64,000 bases of DNA from Gigaspora rosea (taxonomy: Eukaryota; Glomeromycota; Glomeromycetes; Diversisporales; Gigasporaceae), in NCBI GenBank assembly GCA_003550325.1, contig QKWP01000658.1, positions 97,274 through 161,273 on the forward strand, read 5' to 3'. The notes beneath the pieces were generated by a model. The model was not told where the DNA came from and did not search any database. It saw only the letters and a list, made by a program, of their open reading frames with translations. Each line of letters opens with the position of its first letter. The first letter of the stretch is position 1. Positions 1 through 11,936 of this stretch are shown here, piece by piece. A program made the position numbers and the translations under genes.

Positions 1-167
1 TTAGAAAAATAAAATTTAAATAAAAAATTAAATTAAAAAAAAATTTAAAAAAAGTTCAATGAATCTGAAGAGGACTTTTTTGATCATATGTAGTTCAATA
101 AACTTTTGTATGAAGGTTTTTGGCTATATTAGAAGTAATTCAGCCTCTTCTGAAAATACGGGGTGTT

Positions 168-575
168 CAGTGTTCGAAATTAGTGTTCTCTGAGTTCTCA
201 TGAGAACACTGTTTTAAATTTGTGCACAGTAAAAATTTTTTACTGTTCACTATTAAAATTTTTTTGAGAACAGTAAAATAAAAATAATGTTCTCATAAGT
301 AGCTACATAATATTGTAAAATAAATACAATATATCGAACTAGATATAATAATTTATTTTCAAAATTATTTAGTTGACATATAATTACTATAGCATGTATG
401 AAAAATACTTTAATGTATATTAATATATAGATGCATTAATAGAATTTTTATATATTAATCTGATACATTTATGCTTTTATAGATAATACTAGAACATACC
501 AATAGGTTGAGAACACTCATAGCTATTATGCTGTTCTCATGAGAACAGTGTTTGAGTCCGAAATTTCGAACACTG
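168..575. mobile_element. non-autonomous hAT-like MITE, TGTTCTC family
   Basis: The ends are inverted copies beginning CAGTGTTCGAAATT. The 8 bases outside are GGGGTGTT on the left (160-167) and GTGGTGTT on the right (576-583), a 7/8 match and the TSD length of hAT elements. Inside both ends the motif TGTTCTC/GAGAACA recurs in both orientations, several times as the palindrome TTCTCATGAGAA. There is no coding sequence. Such motif clusters near hAT ends usually bind transposase; that role is inferred here. Confidence 0.75.
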
Positions 576-1340
576 GTGGTGTTGCTTTACTTCGCAGACA
601 ATTACCTCGTAGACACCTTATTTCATAGAACTTATCTGCGAATTGATTGTCTAAAATAAACTTGATTGTGAATTAATCGTCTGAAGAAGACGTATTGTTA
701 GTGAAGTCATATGGATCCCTTTAATTGATAGCCATCTATTAAATAACGTGGAATAGAATGCAGTAAATTAAACAATTAACAGTTCATTCTAAATACTCAA
801 TTAACAAATAATCGTGAAATTGAAATGCTTACTTTAAATATTTCAACTGATAAATTATACTTGATCGTTATTGACTAAGTTGACACGAACATAGAAAAAG
901 CAAATATGATTAATAGTAAGTACTAAGAAACGGTATTGTCAATAATGCCATTGACAGAAAAGAGTTATAGAAAACGACTATATGGATATTTGCTAACAGC
1001 TAAGAATCGTGCTGATATTATGATACTTGAATTAGCGATCATTAAAAGAAGACAACTGTGCTACACTGGCTACTCAGGTTATTAGAAAATATTCAATGAT
1101 GATCTTTGCACATAAATTTTTGTTATTAGGTTCAATCTCTATATGTCTTTTATCTTATTTATTTAAATGAGATTTTATAAGAGGATAATATATAATTTAA
1201 ATATTTTTATTTACAATATAAAATGTGGTAGTGATTATAAGCAAATTGTGACTACATATAGGGTTTTTATAAGTAAAAAAATCGTGTCCAAAATTTGTGT
1301 GATTATATATAAAATTAGTAATTATATAGAGAAGGAGGGC
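576..1340. other. AT-rich intergenic stretch, nothing recognised
   Basis: No open frame with recognisable coding content, no RNA gene and no clear repeat ends. The short open frames near 1167-1400 overlap on opposite strands and have the composition of random AT-rich DNA. Confidence 0.5.
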
Positions 1341-1636
1341 CAGGGTTGGCAAATGACTTTTAAATGACATAAATAACATTGTGACATTGTCATTTGTCAT
1401 TTTGTCATTTAGAAAAATGACAATGACAAAAATAGATTATATTTAAAATGTTAAGATCCTGAGATCATTAAGGTTTTGCGCCACTTCGGTAGTTTGGGAT
1501 TGGTTAAATCCTAAAACACCCGAAGTCTCAATATATTATTTTTAAATGACAAAGATACCAAATGGCCTATGTCATTTGTCACTAATTTGTCATTTGTCAC
1601 GAAAATTTTAAATGACACTGTTATTTGCCAACCCTG
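1341..1636. mobile_element. hAT-like MITE, ATGACA/TGTCAT family
   Basis: The left end CAGGGTTGGCAAATGAC is matched in inverted orientation by the right end (TATTTGCCAACCCTG). ATGACA/TGTCAT is repeated many times beside both ends, with a short unrelated core between. The flanking 8 bases (AGGAGGGC and AAATTACC) do not match, so no TSD survives. The first bases resemble the element at 47205-48042, which has a perfect TSD, so hAT membership is likely. Confidence 0.65.
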
Positions 1637-1643
1637 AAATTAC

Positions 1644-1939
1644 CATATGACTGTCACTCACGTGACACTTGATCTAAGGTTTTTTCTGCTTCTCAAGGTC
1701 TTACTATTGTTTTGGACTAGAAACCGTGTGAATAGGCCATGTTTGAGGATTTTATAGTAGCTGTAACAAAGAATTTTATCTTTTATAATAGTAAGAGTCT
1801 GTTTAAAAATTCTTTGTTACAGCTACTATAAAATCCTCAAACATGGCCTATTCACACGGTTTCTAGTCCAAAACAATAGCAAGACCTTGAGAAGCAGAAA
1901 AAACCTTAGATCAAGTGTCACGTGAGTGACAGTCATATG
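1644..1939. repeat. near-perfect 134-bp-arm palindrome (foldback)
   Basis: The left arm (1644-1777) and right arm (1806-1939) are reverse complements, with one mismatch that I see (a transition in the CTTACTATTG segment), around a 28-bp AT-rich spacer. The outer ends read CATATGACTGTCACTCACGTG. It starts 7 bp after the preceding MITE. An RNA from either strand would fold into a hairpin of about 134 bp. No TSD or coding frame is visible; a foldback transposon or a recent inverted duplication is the simplest origin. Confidence 0.85.
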
Positions 1940-1975
1940 AAGTAATATTGTGGAAATAATGTTAAATTAACTGTA

Positions 1976-2208
1976 ACAGATTATAATGAAATCGGATCAT
2001 AAAAGATAATGAAATTTGAACTTATTTAATGTCCGATTTTTAAAAATTTTTGGGGCCTTTTTTGTTAGTTTTTTTTTTATAGTTAAGTTAGGGTTTAGGG
2101 TTAGAATTATTAGGGAAAGAATCTAGGTGGATTTTGGTAGGGCTTATATTTTTAAATTGAGACCCCAAATTTCACAATGATCGGATTTCATTATGATAAC
2201 TATGTGAT
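1976..2208. mobile_element. MITE with ATAATGAAATC ends and telomere-like core
   Basis: The left end (CAGATTATAATGAAATCGG) is matched by an inverted right end (CGGATTTCATTATGAT). The core holds GGGTTTAGGGTTAG. The same plan recurs at 59031-59232 and in partial form near 17140-17320 and 23890-24400, so it is a family. No TSD is clear. Confidence 0.55.
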
Positions 2209-2761
2209 AGTCAATATTAATTAATTATGCAAAAATCATGTAAATAAGTAATAACAACATTATTAAATTAATAGTCATGCAATAACATAATTAGGCTAGA
2301 CCAATTTAATCAGTAGTTTATATGGGGATGAGTCAATAAAAACGCACCATATCTTTTTTAGTGAAATTTTTTTAATTTTTAAACAAATAAATTGGGTAAA
2401 AATTTTTTAAATGAATTTACAAGTTTTTAGAATTGATTTAAAAAAATTTTTATTAAATTTGACAATTTTTGGTTAAATCACTTCTGTTTGAAGTTTTAAA
2501 AAATTTATATAGAAAAAATATGGTGCATTTCTACTGACTTACTCCCTTATCATATTTTTCTCAAAAAGAGAATAGAGGTAAAAAAAAAATGGATTCTTTA
2601 TATAATAAATTTTAATGAAATTTTTTTATCAGAAAGTACTAGCTGATTTTGCTTTATTTTTTATATATTTGTTTATTTTTCTTTTCAAAATTTTTTAGAT
2701 TCTTGACAATTTTTATTTTATAATTTCACCTAGCAAATAATCAGTGTTGAGAATAGAACTC

Positions 2762-3415
2762 AGAGAGTTGTTCTAAAATATTGAGAATTGAATTTGTTTC
2801 TTGGCGATGAACAGGTTCTTCGTTCCAACATTGCTTATAAAGTTTAACATATTAGGTGGTATGCCTTCTATAGGCTTCTCTCTATTTCCTTTCGAGATGC
2901 TAATGACAAGTCGAAAATCTGATTCAAAGTCCTGGATCACGTTTATAATAATCATTGATAAAGCATTGTGATTCTATATAAGCCGGCATTCCATAAGCTT
3001 TTGAAGTCATTTATTTGTTTTGATAATCCAAAATCCGTAATCTTCATTAATTAAGATATTCTTTGAATGCTAAATTATTAAAGTATTAGTAAACTAAATA
3101 TATAAAATAAAGTTTAGTGCATATATAATACTTACAAGATCTCTATGAATTATACCTTTTCATGTAGAAATAAAAGTCCGCGTACTATTTCTCTAGCAAT
3201 ACGTAGTTTTTATCTGTCCATTGTAATTGATCAAAAATTCTTTTTAAGTATTCTCGTAAAGTTCCTTCATCGGCATAGTTTAAGAACAGATTATTATATC
3301 CGCTGCTATCTATTTATTTTATTAAATTCCTCTAAGAAATTATAGGCAATACAAAATTATATATATAACTCCATAAAGCTCAACAAGATTTTGGTTGTGA
3401 CTAATTATTATCAAT
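2762..3415 (-). pseudogene. protein kinase pseudogene (C-terminal two thirds)
   Basis: On the minus strand, conserved kinase blocks appear in the correct order but in different frames. A hinge/alpha-D segment reading YADEGTLREYLKR lies near 3280-3235. It is followed by REIVRGLLFLHEK and then a segment ending just before an HRDL-like site. After a plausible 66-bp intron (donor GTAAGT at 3135, acceptor at 3070) come HSKNILINE, MKITDFGLSKQIN, an activation-loop block GMPAYIESQCF, and a C-lobe ending in a CWNEEP-type block. Shifts after ILINE, after SKQIND and beyond, plus stops, show that it is dead. The upstream segment near 3360-3415 (SHNQNLVELYGV) fits the N-lobe. The sequence resembles the large tyrosine-kinase-like families of glomeromycotan fungi; an intact role would have been Ser/Thr or Tyr phosphorylation. 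Confidence 0.75.
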
Positions 3416-3780
3416 CTTCTAATCTAATTAATTAAAACATTATTTATTGTCGAGGATGATGTTGAAATTTGGGGTCTCGATTTGAAACTATAAACCCTCC
3501 TAAAATCCACATATAATGCTTCCCAACAATCAAAGGGAACTACTTTTAAAGGCTAATTTATAAATTTGTTACCATCATACTTTCGAAATTACTGTAGTAA
3601 TGTCTATACATATTCAATTTATATACAATTAAAAGAAAATAGAAAACCTGCAAAGTACAGGACGGTTTGAGAAGCATAAGTGAATATTTTCTCTACGATT
3701 CACACTCGAATTTGATTGGTGCAGTACTACGATTTTAATACTGTATATCGATATAGATAATCAATCTTCGTGATCATATA

Positions 3781-4161
3781 TGGGTTGTGGACTAGGAAAA
3801 CCCGCCTTTGACACTTTTTCAACAATTTTGAGATTTTTGATTCAAATGAAAGTGCTGGTTTTTATCTATACGTATGTTACTTTTTACCCCATGTTGATAT
3901 AATAAATTATCGTGATTTTTTAACTTGAATGTAAACCAATTTTTTAACGATCGTGTTCTAAAAATAGATTTACAACCGACTCAATTAAATTAGATTGGTT
4001 AATCAGTGGTTCATAATCACATGACATTGTTTATTCAGTAATTGATATCTAAAAATAAATAAAAAATTCAGGGGTAAAATTTAGGTAACATAAACTATAA
4101 TCGCTATTTTCTCAAAATGGAAACCCCCCTTCAGAGGCGGGTTTTCCTAGTCCACAACCCA
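3781..4161. mobile_element. TIR element with GGGTTGTGGACTAGG ends
   Basis: The two ends carry the same block of about 30 bases in inverted orientation, starting TGGGTTGTGGACTAGGAAAA, and both lie inside CATATATG. That context allows a TA target duplication, as for Tc1/mariner-type elements. The 320-bp interior is AT-rich and non-coding. The 53295-53540 palindrome has a related outer context. Confidence 0.65.
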
Positions 4162-4265
4162 TATATGTAATCGATTATTCTTTATTACAAACTTTTAATT
4201 TAATATCGACGAATAATCCATGTTTAATCGTCATATATACGTAATCTTAAATTACATATTTATCG

Positions 4266-4336
4266 CTATATACACATAAGTATGATCGGTATGATAGTTT
4301 TACTACGCACAAGTATGATCGGTATGATAGCTTTAC
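4266..4336. repeat. two-copy tandem repeat, AAGTATGATCGGTATGATAG
   Basis: Two adjacent copies of a unit of roughly 35 bp are followed by a partial third (GTGAGTATGATA). No coding content. Confidence 0.6.
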
Positions 4337-4669
4337 TATACTATACACGTGAGTATGATACTCAATTATAATCCTACTCGTATCTCATACTATACTACTT
4401 TAGGTATAAATCAAAAATAATAAATCACTAGTTTGCCTTAGAAGCGATACATATTTGGAAGAAAAAGTCATGAAAATTTTTATTTCTGAAGTATATTTTA
4501 TAGTTATTGTATAGTTGTCTGACGATTGAAAGTCTGATTTAGTTTCAGATATACAATATGGAAAAAAATTGGACATTCATATCATAAGAAACTATACAAT
4601 AGAACATTTTAGATCTTGAATTACTTTCTCGTATAATAAATGTCGGGGATGATACGGATTAGTGTTCCG

Positions 4670-4770
4670 CAAGATCCGATCCGGATCCGGTACTTCGGAT
4701 CGGATCGAATCTACGATAAATAGAATCCGACGGATCCCTGGGATCCGATCCGGTGGATCCGTAGGGATCC
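4670..4770. promoter_or_regulatory. left subterminal GGATCCG cluster of the hAT element
   Basis: At least eight overlapping GATCC/GGATC motifs in both orientations lie just inside the left TIR. The matching cluster is at 8445-8533. The region is strikingly GC-rich for this window. Transposase binding is inferred from hAT biology. Confidence 0.65.
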
Positions 4771-5200
4771 GTTCAAAACGAATGTGATTGGCTGAAAAGA
4801 TTATGCACTAATTAGTTAATTTTTTTTTATGAAAAAAGAACTTTCAAACGCTTTTTATTCTTTCTTTAATTTGATAATGAACGTATTTATCATTATACTT
4901 TTATGCTAATCTTATAATCTCTAAGCCATATAAGTCTTTTATCCCATAACGAATATAAAGGAAAAGCATTAACTTTTACTCCATAATGAATATATAAAAA
5001 AAAAAAGCATTACGATTATGAACTTATCAATTTTTTTTAAAAATTTTTTTTTTAGCTTTTTTTTTTCGAAAAATTCATAATATAAAGAACTTTGTGTTAT
5101 GATAATGAACGCGTGAACACGAAATATCCTTTTTTTTTTTTTTTTAAGAACTTTCAGAACTTTAAACCCATTTACTTAGCAATGTATTAATCTTTTTACA

Positions 5201-7702
5201 ATGTATGAGGAACCTCTCGGTGAATTTTATTATGAGCAAGCGTCTACCTATATGGACGAAACTGAACAAACCTACATGGACGAAGCTGGACAAATGTCCA
5301 CCTACATGGATGAAGCTGAACAAATGCCCATCTACATGGACGAAGCTGAACAAATGTCTTTCTATACGGACGAAGTGGAACAAGTATATACATATACAGA
5401 CGATGCTGAACAAGCATCTATTTACATTGGCGAAGCTGAAGTTGGTGAATCGTCTTCATCTCAATCAGAGGAAAGTAACCCGATTCAGTCAAAAGGTAGT
5501 AGTAGTAAAACTACACCTACTAGGTAAGAAGATTTTCAGTGTTAAATAACTTCGAAAAGATACCTAATACATATTCACTTACCAATGCTTTATATTGTAG
5601 GTCTTTCGTGTGGAACTACTTTAAAAAAAAAGGCAGTAAAGCCAAATGTGATTTGTGTGGGACAGAATTAGTGTATCATGATGGGACTACCTCGAATCTT
5701 AAGAAACATCTTAAAATACATAGAAGTAGAGTTCCTGAATTAAACGAATCAAAAGTAAAAAAAGGTGGCATCACTGTTATTGAAATGTTGAACAATAAAG
5801 CAAGTGTAAGTTAAAAATTATATAATAGTTAGAAGAAAGTTTAAATTATTTAAGGCATAATTGTATTTATTAGGTTAATAATTCCCATGCACCTTTTAAT
5901 ACAAATAAATTTAATGAGCTTATTAAAGAATGGATCATTAAATGTAATCGACCTTTTCTAATTACCAAAGACGAAGAACTTGAATTGATTTTTAATTGAA
6001 AATAAAAATACAAAGATACTTAAAGTTGCTTTCTTTATAGCGCCTTCGGCCGATCTAATAAAAAGACATGTAACATACGATTTTGACGTAGAATGTACAA
6101 AGCTTCGTGATAAATTGCAAAAAATTCCTGGAGGTATATCAGTAACTACTGACATATGGACAACTGATACCTATGACAAGTCATTTATGGCAGTGACCAT
6201 TCACTACCTAAATTCATCGTGGAAGCTTAGAAGTATTTTGTTAGATTTTATTAGTATGAAGGGGTCACATACAGGTGTCGCAATTTCGAATGCAATGGAA
6301 GCATGTCTTCAAGAAATGAGAATTACCTCAAAATTGGTTGCAATTACACGTGATAATGCATCGTCGAATAATAGGTTTTTGCAAGAGTTTGCTTCTTCTT
6401 TATCACGAATTGGCATCCAATTCAATAGTACACAGCAATCGATTCGATGTTTTGGGCATATTCTAAACCTTGTGGTGCAAAGCATGTTGGATATTGTGGG
6501 AAACGAGTTAGAAAGGGTTAGTATTACGAATTGGAGTTTTTTTTGATATTTTATTTATTTTATCTTATTTTATTTTTTTTTTAGTTGCATTCATTGATTA
6601 AAAATGTTAGAGGATCACTGAAACGTCGCGAGAGGTTTAAAAAGGCATGTCAAATTCACAATTTAAGTCAATTGAAGCCGATTCTCGATGTAAGCACGAG
6701 GTGGAATTCAACTTTCGATATGTGTAATCAGGCTGTAAAGTTGCAAGAAGTATTAGATAGTGTCGCTCTAGCTGAAACAGATTCACGACAGTATGTTCTT
6801 AGTGAGGACGAATGGAATAAAATAAAACTAATAATTGAAGTTTTAAAACCATTTAAGGACGGTTAGTAAATCGTTTTGTAATATAATTTGCAGTATACTG
6901 TATTAATAACTTATTATACTAAATATGCATTTTTCTTTAGCAACAACTATAATGTCATCATCCGAATATCCGACTTTATCAATGGTTGTTCCTCTTTATC
7001 ATACGTTGATGAGATACTTGATGAGACTCAAAAAAGGAATAATGCACCACAATGGCTCGTAGAAGGATGTCAAGCTGCAATTACTAAACTCTTAGGATAT
7101 TGTCAAAAGACAAACGTATGGCATATTTCGGCAATAGTATTAGATACACGGCTTAAATTCCAGTATTTTGAAGAGCTTGGATGGTCGCCACAACTTATTA
7201 GTCAAACAAAGAACATGTTAGTTTACGATTTGTAGTATAAATATATAATCGATATAATGTATTGATTTATATATATACTCTATTTAATAGTATTAAAAAT
7301 AAATATGATCAATATGCACCCATTTCCAATCAAGATGCAATTGTTGAACCATCTACAATGACTATACTATCGCGAATTTACAAACGATCCCGTGTTGAAT
7401 ATCAAAGTGAACTTGAAATATACTTATGTGCACCACGTGTAGACCCACGTACAGATATTTTAGAATGGCGGCGAATAAACGAAGCTAATTACCCAAACCT
7501 TTCAAGATTTGCTAGAGACTGCCTTCCAATACCTGCCACGAGTGTCCCTAGCGAACAAGTTTTTAGTGTTAGTGGCAATATGATTACTGAAAAGCGTGGT
7601 CAGTTGAGTGACAAGACAGTACGAATGGCAATGTGTTTACAATCATGGTGGAGAGAACTAGGTGAACCGTATATATATAGCTTGATATTATTTTTCTATT
7701 AA
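5201..7702 (+). pseudogene. hAT transposase, BED finger + hATC, frameshifted
   Basis: Exons read 5201-5523, 5601-5805, 5874-6516 (with a frameshift near 5990), 6585-6861, 6941-7216 (frameshift near 7000) and 7291-7702; all introns are GT..AG. Exon 1 encodes an acidic head with about seven imperfect repeats of the form YMDEAEQM. Exon 2 gives a BED zinc finger, with Trp112, Cys124, Cys127, His144 and His148 and the block GTTSNLKKHLKIH. The central part has the RNase H-like motifs TTDIWTT, TRDNASSNN and RCFGHILNLVV, then STRWNST. The last exon is a full hATC dimerisation domain (YPNLSRFARDCLPIPATSVPSEQVFS). Family members bind the element ends and catalyse cut-and-paste transposition in the nucleus. 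The two shifts make this copy inactive unless they are sequencing errors. The true C-terminus beyond the tract ending at 7702 is uncertain; a further coding-like stretch lies near 7760-7845. Confidence 0.88.
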
Positions 7703-8125
7703 AATAGTACTAAGTCGTATAATTATTTTACTAAAGTCATGTTAAAATCGTTCTTGAGCAGAGATATTGAGCTACATGATTTAAATAAATCATTAGAAAG
7801 TGATCCGAATAATACATTTGCAATAAAAAGTCATAGAAGCGTTTAATGGGCAGGTATGAAAAATCTTATATTTGCAATTAACCAGATAATGCAATAATTC
7901 TGGAGATAACTATCGTATGATGGGCAGAAATAATGTGTAACTTGCAGATTTAAACAAATTAAAGAAGCTTTCTGTTTTGAAATTGGAAAATAAAATCGAT
8001 ACATCCAAAGATCGAATTAGCTTTTAACATTTTATTTGAATTATAAAATTTATGCTTAAATTTTTTTGCACGATTTGAAAAAAAATATATATAAATAATA
8101 CTGGCAAACTTTTAAAAATTCATGT

Positions 8126-8206
8126 TAATAGTATGATTTGAATACTACTCAAACTGCTATTCGAAGTTCGAATAGCAATTTGAGTAGTATTCGAATCATG
8201 CTATTT
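8126..8206. repeat. 40-bp-arm palindrome inside the hAT element
   Basis: TAGTATGATTTGAATACTAC and its downstream complement flank the centre TTCGAAGTTCGAA near 8165, with a few mismatches. It lies 3' of the transposase coding region and could act as a 3' hairpin or terminator; function is not demonstrable from sequence. Confidence 0.7.
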
Positions 8207-8552
8207 AATACGACGAAAAAATTTTACCTGTGACCCAAAGGTTTCTCTTATTTATGGCGGAAATAATTTGGTTGAAAAGGTTAAACTAAGGAAAATTATA
8301 TTCTATACAATAGTATTTTTTACTACTTATCTCCCTAAACAGTTAAGTAAACGAGGTATTTCTCGCGGAAACAAAGTAGTTATATAAATATGTGTATATT
8401 TTAAAAAAAATACTTTATCCATTCGGTAGTACATGATTTTTTTGTCGGATCCGGATCCGAATCCAGACTTGGATCCGATCCGATTTTCGGATCGGATCCG
8501 GATCTTCAAAAAGATCCGTCCGATCCGATCCGTGCGGAACACTAATACGGAT

Positions 8553-9315
8553 AATCCTGAAATTTTGATCTATTTTGTTATGAAATTTTAAATTTTTTTG
8601 GGGGAGTTTTTTTTCGTTTTTGTCTCATAGGGTTAGGGTAAGGTTTGGTGTAGGTTTGATTTAAAAAGTACTTAAGATATGGCTTAGAGTAACTATAGGA
8701 AAAGCTTCTTTTGTTTAAAGAATTTTTTTTATAAAACGGGTTCATTTATTTGAGACTCATTACCCAAACTTTTAAAGCCAATATTTTTTTTATTATTACG
8801 CGTATTTAATTAAAAATTTGAAAGTTGTTATTATTCTGGACAATTCACAAACATTATGAAAAAAGTATACGAATAGTTCCTTGAATATTATAGACTGAAG
8901 ATTATGATGAAACGAAGAGAAATGTAATTTTTGAAAGTAAAAGAAAAAAAACACAATTAGAGTATGATCGCATGATGGGACTTACACGATTTCTATCACA
9001 AATTTATTTCTTTTTTTTTTTCTTATTAATTATTTTCCCGAAATGATTAGATCTTTAAAGCTTTTTTATTTATTTTCCTGAAAATTTAAAAATGTAAAAA
9101 AGAAGATAGAGAGTGTGTAATAGAAATGATTAGTAACACGAGCCCTCATCATTTCATCATATGAAACGATAAACAACGCGTCGAGGGAAATAATTGAACA
9201 TCCCCCAGCATTGCAAGTATGGGCCAAAGAGCCACCGGGGAGATATCATAATACTTATATGCTAATAAAATATGTATGTATTGTACAGTTTACAAAAAAA
9301 CAAAGTATATTCTTA
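8553..9315. other. AT-rich intergenic stretch with decayed repeat core
   Basis: This holds a repeat core of the type AGGGTTAGGGTAAGG at 8630-8645, shared with other degraded MITEs here, and then unrecognised sequence. No gene seen. Confidence 0.4.
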
Positions 9316-9461
9316 CTGATTCTATTCTGGTTATCTAGCTGATTTGATCCGGGTTTTAATGAATTTTTAATCTTCTCAAACAAGACATCTGATTCTATTT
9401 TGGTTATCTAGCTGATTTGATCCGGGTTTTAATGAATTTTTAATCTTCTCAAACAAGACAT
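9316..9461. repeat. 73-bp direct tandem duplication
   Basis: Two copies (9316-9388 and 9389-9461) of a unit starting CTGATTCTATT are almost identical; the one difference I see is CTGG/TTGG near the start. Near-identity indicates a recent duplication. Confidence 0.85.
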
Positions 9462-10565
9462 TTCCTTACTGATTTAACTAAGGGTGTTCTCAAGCATCTC
9501 ACTCAATGGGTCGAAGGCAAGTTTTTAATTTGTCGAAAGTTGCCAAGTGAGTTACCATTTTCGATGAACGAATCAGTGTTCAAAAATTTACCGTTGATAA
9601 AAGTCGTTCAAGCATTATTTTTACATTTTTTACATATCAAATAAACAATGGATTCTCAACAAATTTCTAACCGATCAAAAAATGGCTATTTATTTTTAAT
9701 GTCAGAAACTTTTAAAATAAATCGATGCCTTGATTTTAATGTAGTAAATGAAATTCATCTTTTAACCTTTAACCAAACTAGTAATAATACTGTTCTTCAA
9801 TCCTTCGCTCATTCTCAAAAAAACTTCCTGCTGCTGTAAAGCAATTTTCGCTAATGGTTCTATAAATTGATTCTGTTGCTGTTGCAACAAAAATTTAAAT
9901 TGATATACGTATAATCTTAAAAGGAGAAATCGACGCAGCCAAAGTTGAAACTTGCAACTGGTTGAATAGAATTTTTCTTATTTGATTTTTAGGTGTTTTA
10001 GATGGCATAACGAAGATCATGAGATCACCTCAAATAAATTATTTTTTTCGCTAATCAAAAATTGAACTCCGACTATTAATTTAGGTGCTTGAGAGCACTT
10101 TTAATCAATTGGTTAGATGCGGATAATATTTTAAGCAGGTTAATTGTGATTATCAGTTATCATAATATCGCAACTTGACAAAGTTTATTTTATATCGGTA
10201 AAAATATTGAGTTTGCTATTTCAATTTACAACCAACGGACCACCCTTGATTGGCAAAATTGGCAATTAATCGATTATTCAAAAAAATCGCTCAACTAGAT
10301 TTGTCATGGATCCCATTCTCAACATTAACGAATTACTACTATTTTACTCTTTATTCTAAAAGTTTTCATGGATTTCATGGAAAATAAGCCCGAAAAAAAA
10401 TTACAGTTACTTAGCTTTACTTATAATTTCTTTATTTGGTTCGGTAATCCAATATCGACGAAGACGTGGATTTTGAACTGACGTTTTTCCGTATTTAACT
10501 GACTGACTTATTGTTATGTTTATTATTATGATTATTATTATTATTTTTATTATTATTATTAAATT
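9462..10565. other. gene-free stretch, nothing recognised
   Basis: Apart from a small TTATTA-rich microsatellite near 10515-10560, I see no repeat ends, RNA gene or credible coding region. A short open frame at 9648-9839 has no recognisable motif. Confidence 0.4.
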
Positions 10566-10710
10566 GGCTGATGCTGAAATTCGGGGTTGCTATTAAAATC
10601 CACATATACTTTTAATTATCAGTTCTAATCCTAAACCTAACCTAAAAAAAAACACCCTCAAAAAATCTTAAAAATTCGTATCAAAATAGATCCAAATTTC
10701 AGCATCAGCC
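10566..10710. mobile_element. 145-bp MITE, GGCTGATGCTGAAATT ends
   Basis: The left end GGCTGATGCTGAAATTCGG and the inverted right end (CCAAATTTCAGCATCAGCC) form 19-bp TIRs with one mismatch. The core includes CCTAAACCTAACCT, as in several other small elements here. No TSD is recognisable. A partial relative lies near 3450-3530. Confidence 0.65.
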
Positions 10711-10785
10711 GTGTTTGATAAATACCGTTAATTAATTGACTTACGCGTTATTTTGGGTACGCCCATGTGCGTTATTTTGAATCCA

Positions 10786-10930
10786 ATAGAAAGAAAGCAC
10801 ATTTGAAGTGCTCTTATAGAAAGAAAATGTATGTGAGGTGCACTCATAGAAAGAAAGTGCATGTGAGGTGGACTCATAGAAAGAAAGTGCACTTAAAGAA
10901 AGGAAGTGCATTTATAAAGGATGCACTTAT
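10786..10930. repeat. 36-bp minisatellite, AGAAAGAAAGTGCA
   Basis: About four imperfect copies of a 36-bp unit containing AGAAAGAAAGTGCA. A multiple-of-three period keeps a basic frame open (HRKKVH repeats), but flanking coding signs are absent, so I treat it as non-coding. The GTGCACTTA word also occurs in the pogo-like MITE at 37699-37874. Confidence 0.7.
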
Positions 10931-11936
10931 GGAAGGTCGAACTGTATATCATCTTTCCAAAAATGATTATATTCTACTTCGCGTTGATTTGGAACGCCCA
11001 TGGGCGCTAACTCGAGACCACGTAAACTATATTTGAAGGTTTCGATTTTCAAAATAACGCCCATGAGCGTTATTTCGCGCTTAAACGGTAGGAGAATAAG
11101 AAAAGCTCAAATACAGTATTAATTACAATCTTTTTTTTTCATTGATGAGCATCGTTACGATCACTAGTTAATCCGAAAACTTTAATTATGCTATTATTTG
11201 TTTATTCAAGTTGTCAACGAAAATAATTATATAGTTGAACATTACTGCGATCACTAATCACATTGAGAATGAGGCTTGAGAACACCCCCAATTCAACGTA
11301 AATTCTTGAAATAACGGGATCTGGCGTAATTTCGAATATGCTGTTTCGAGATACGTAGAGATCGATTTTTCTAACAATGATATCCGATAGTTAATTTAGT
11401 CTTAAGATTGACCGATTTAAATTTAGGGTTAGCTGGATTTAGAGTTAATGTTGGTGGGAATTAGAGGTCGAATAATTATAAGAAAATCATATAAATTCAA
11501 TTATTTCGAGACGCGCATCGAAACTAAGCTATTTTTCAATGTTTTATCAGAATCAACTATATATATATATATATTTTTTTTTACTAAAATTAGTAATACT
11601 TTCATGTTACATTATATTTATGCCGAGTTAGTCAATGGATTACTTTTTTATGAAAGGTTCTAAAATACTTCGCTCAATAGATCAGGAGCAAGTTTTAATT
11701 AATTTGTAATTTAATAAATCGACCAAGAGTATCATTGCCATAAAGTTGATCTGATCGGTCAAAATTTTAAATGCACCATAAATTTTGAACAAAATAGTTT
11801 AAAATACAAATTAAGCAATAACATTCTATTTATTTAACATTTGTTTGATTAATTTAAACAGTTGTCAATTTAATCAAATTGATTATATTCTATTGAACTA
11901 TTTAATACTTGGATTGTCAGTATATATCCCAATTTT

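Larger units (their letters stand above)
4660..8544 (+). mobile_element. full-length hAT DNA transposon with perfect TSD
   Basis: The 3,885-bp element is bounded by perfect 12-bp TIRs (TAGTGTTCCGCA) and flanked by a perfect 8-bp TSD, ATACGGAT, at 4652-4659 and 8545-8552. Beside each end GGATCCG/CGGATC motifs are packed in both orientations (about 4670-4770 and 8445-8533), the usual layout of transposase-binding subterminal repeats in hAT elements. The interior carries a plus-strand BED-finger/hATC transposase gene (5201-7702), broken by frameshifts. A palindrome of about 40-bp arms (around 8126-8206) lies in its 3' region. Preserved TIRs and TSD suggest a fairly recent insertion; it could still be mobilised in trans if an intact copy exists elsewhere (inference). 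Confidence 0.92.

Noticed and set aside
5162..5549. Reverse-strand and second-frame ORFs over the hAT exon 1
   Set aside because: Shadows of the acidic YMDEAEQM repeat; only the plus frame starting at 5201 joins in phase to the BED-finger exon.
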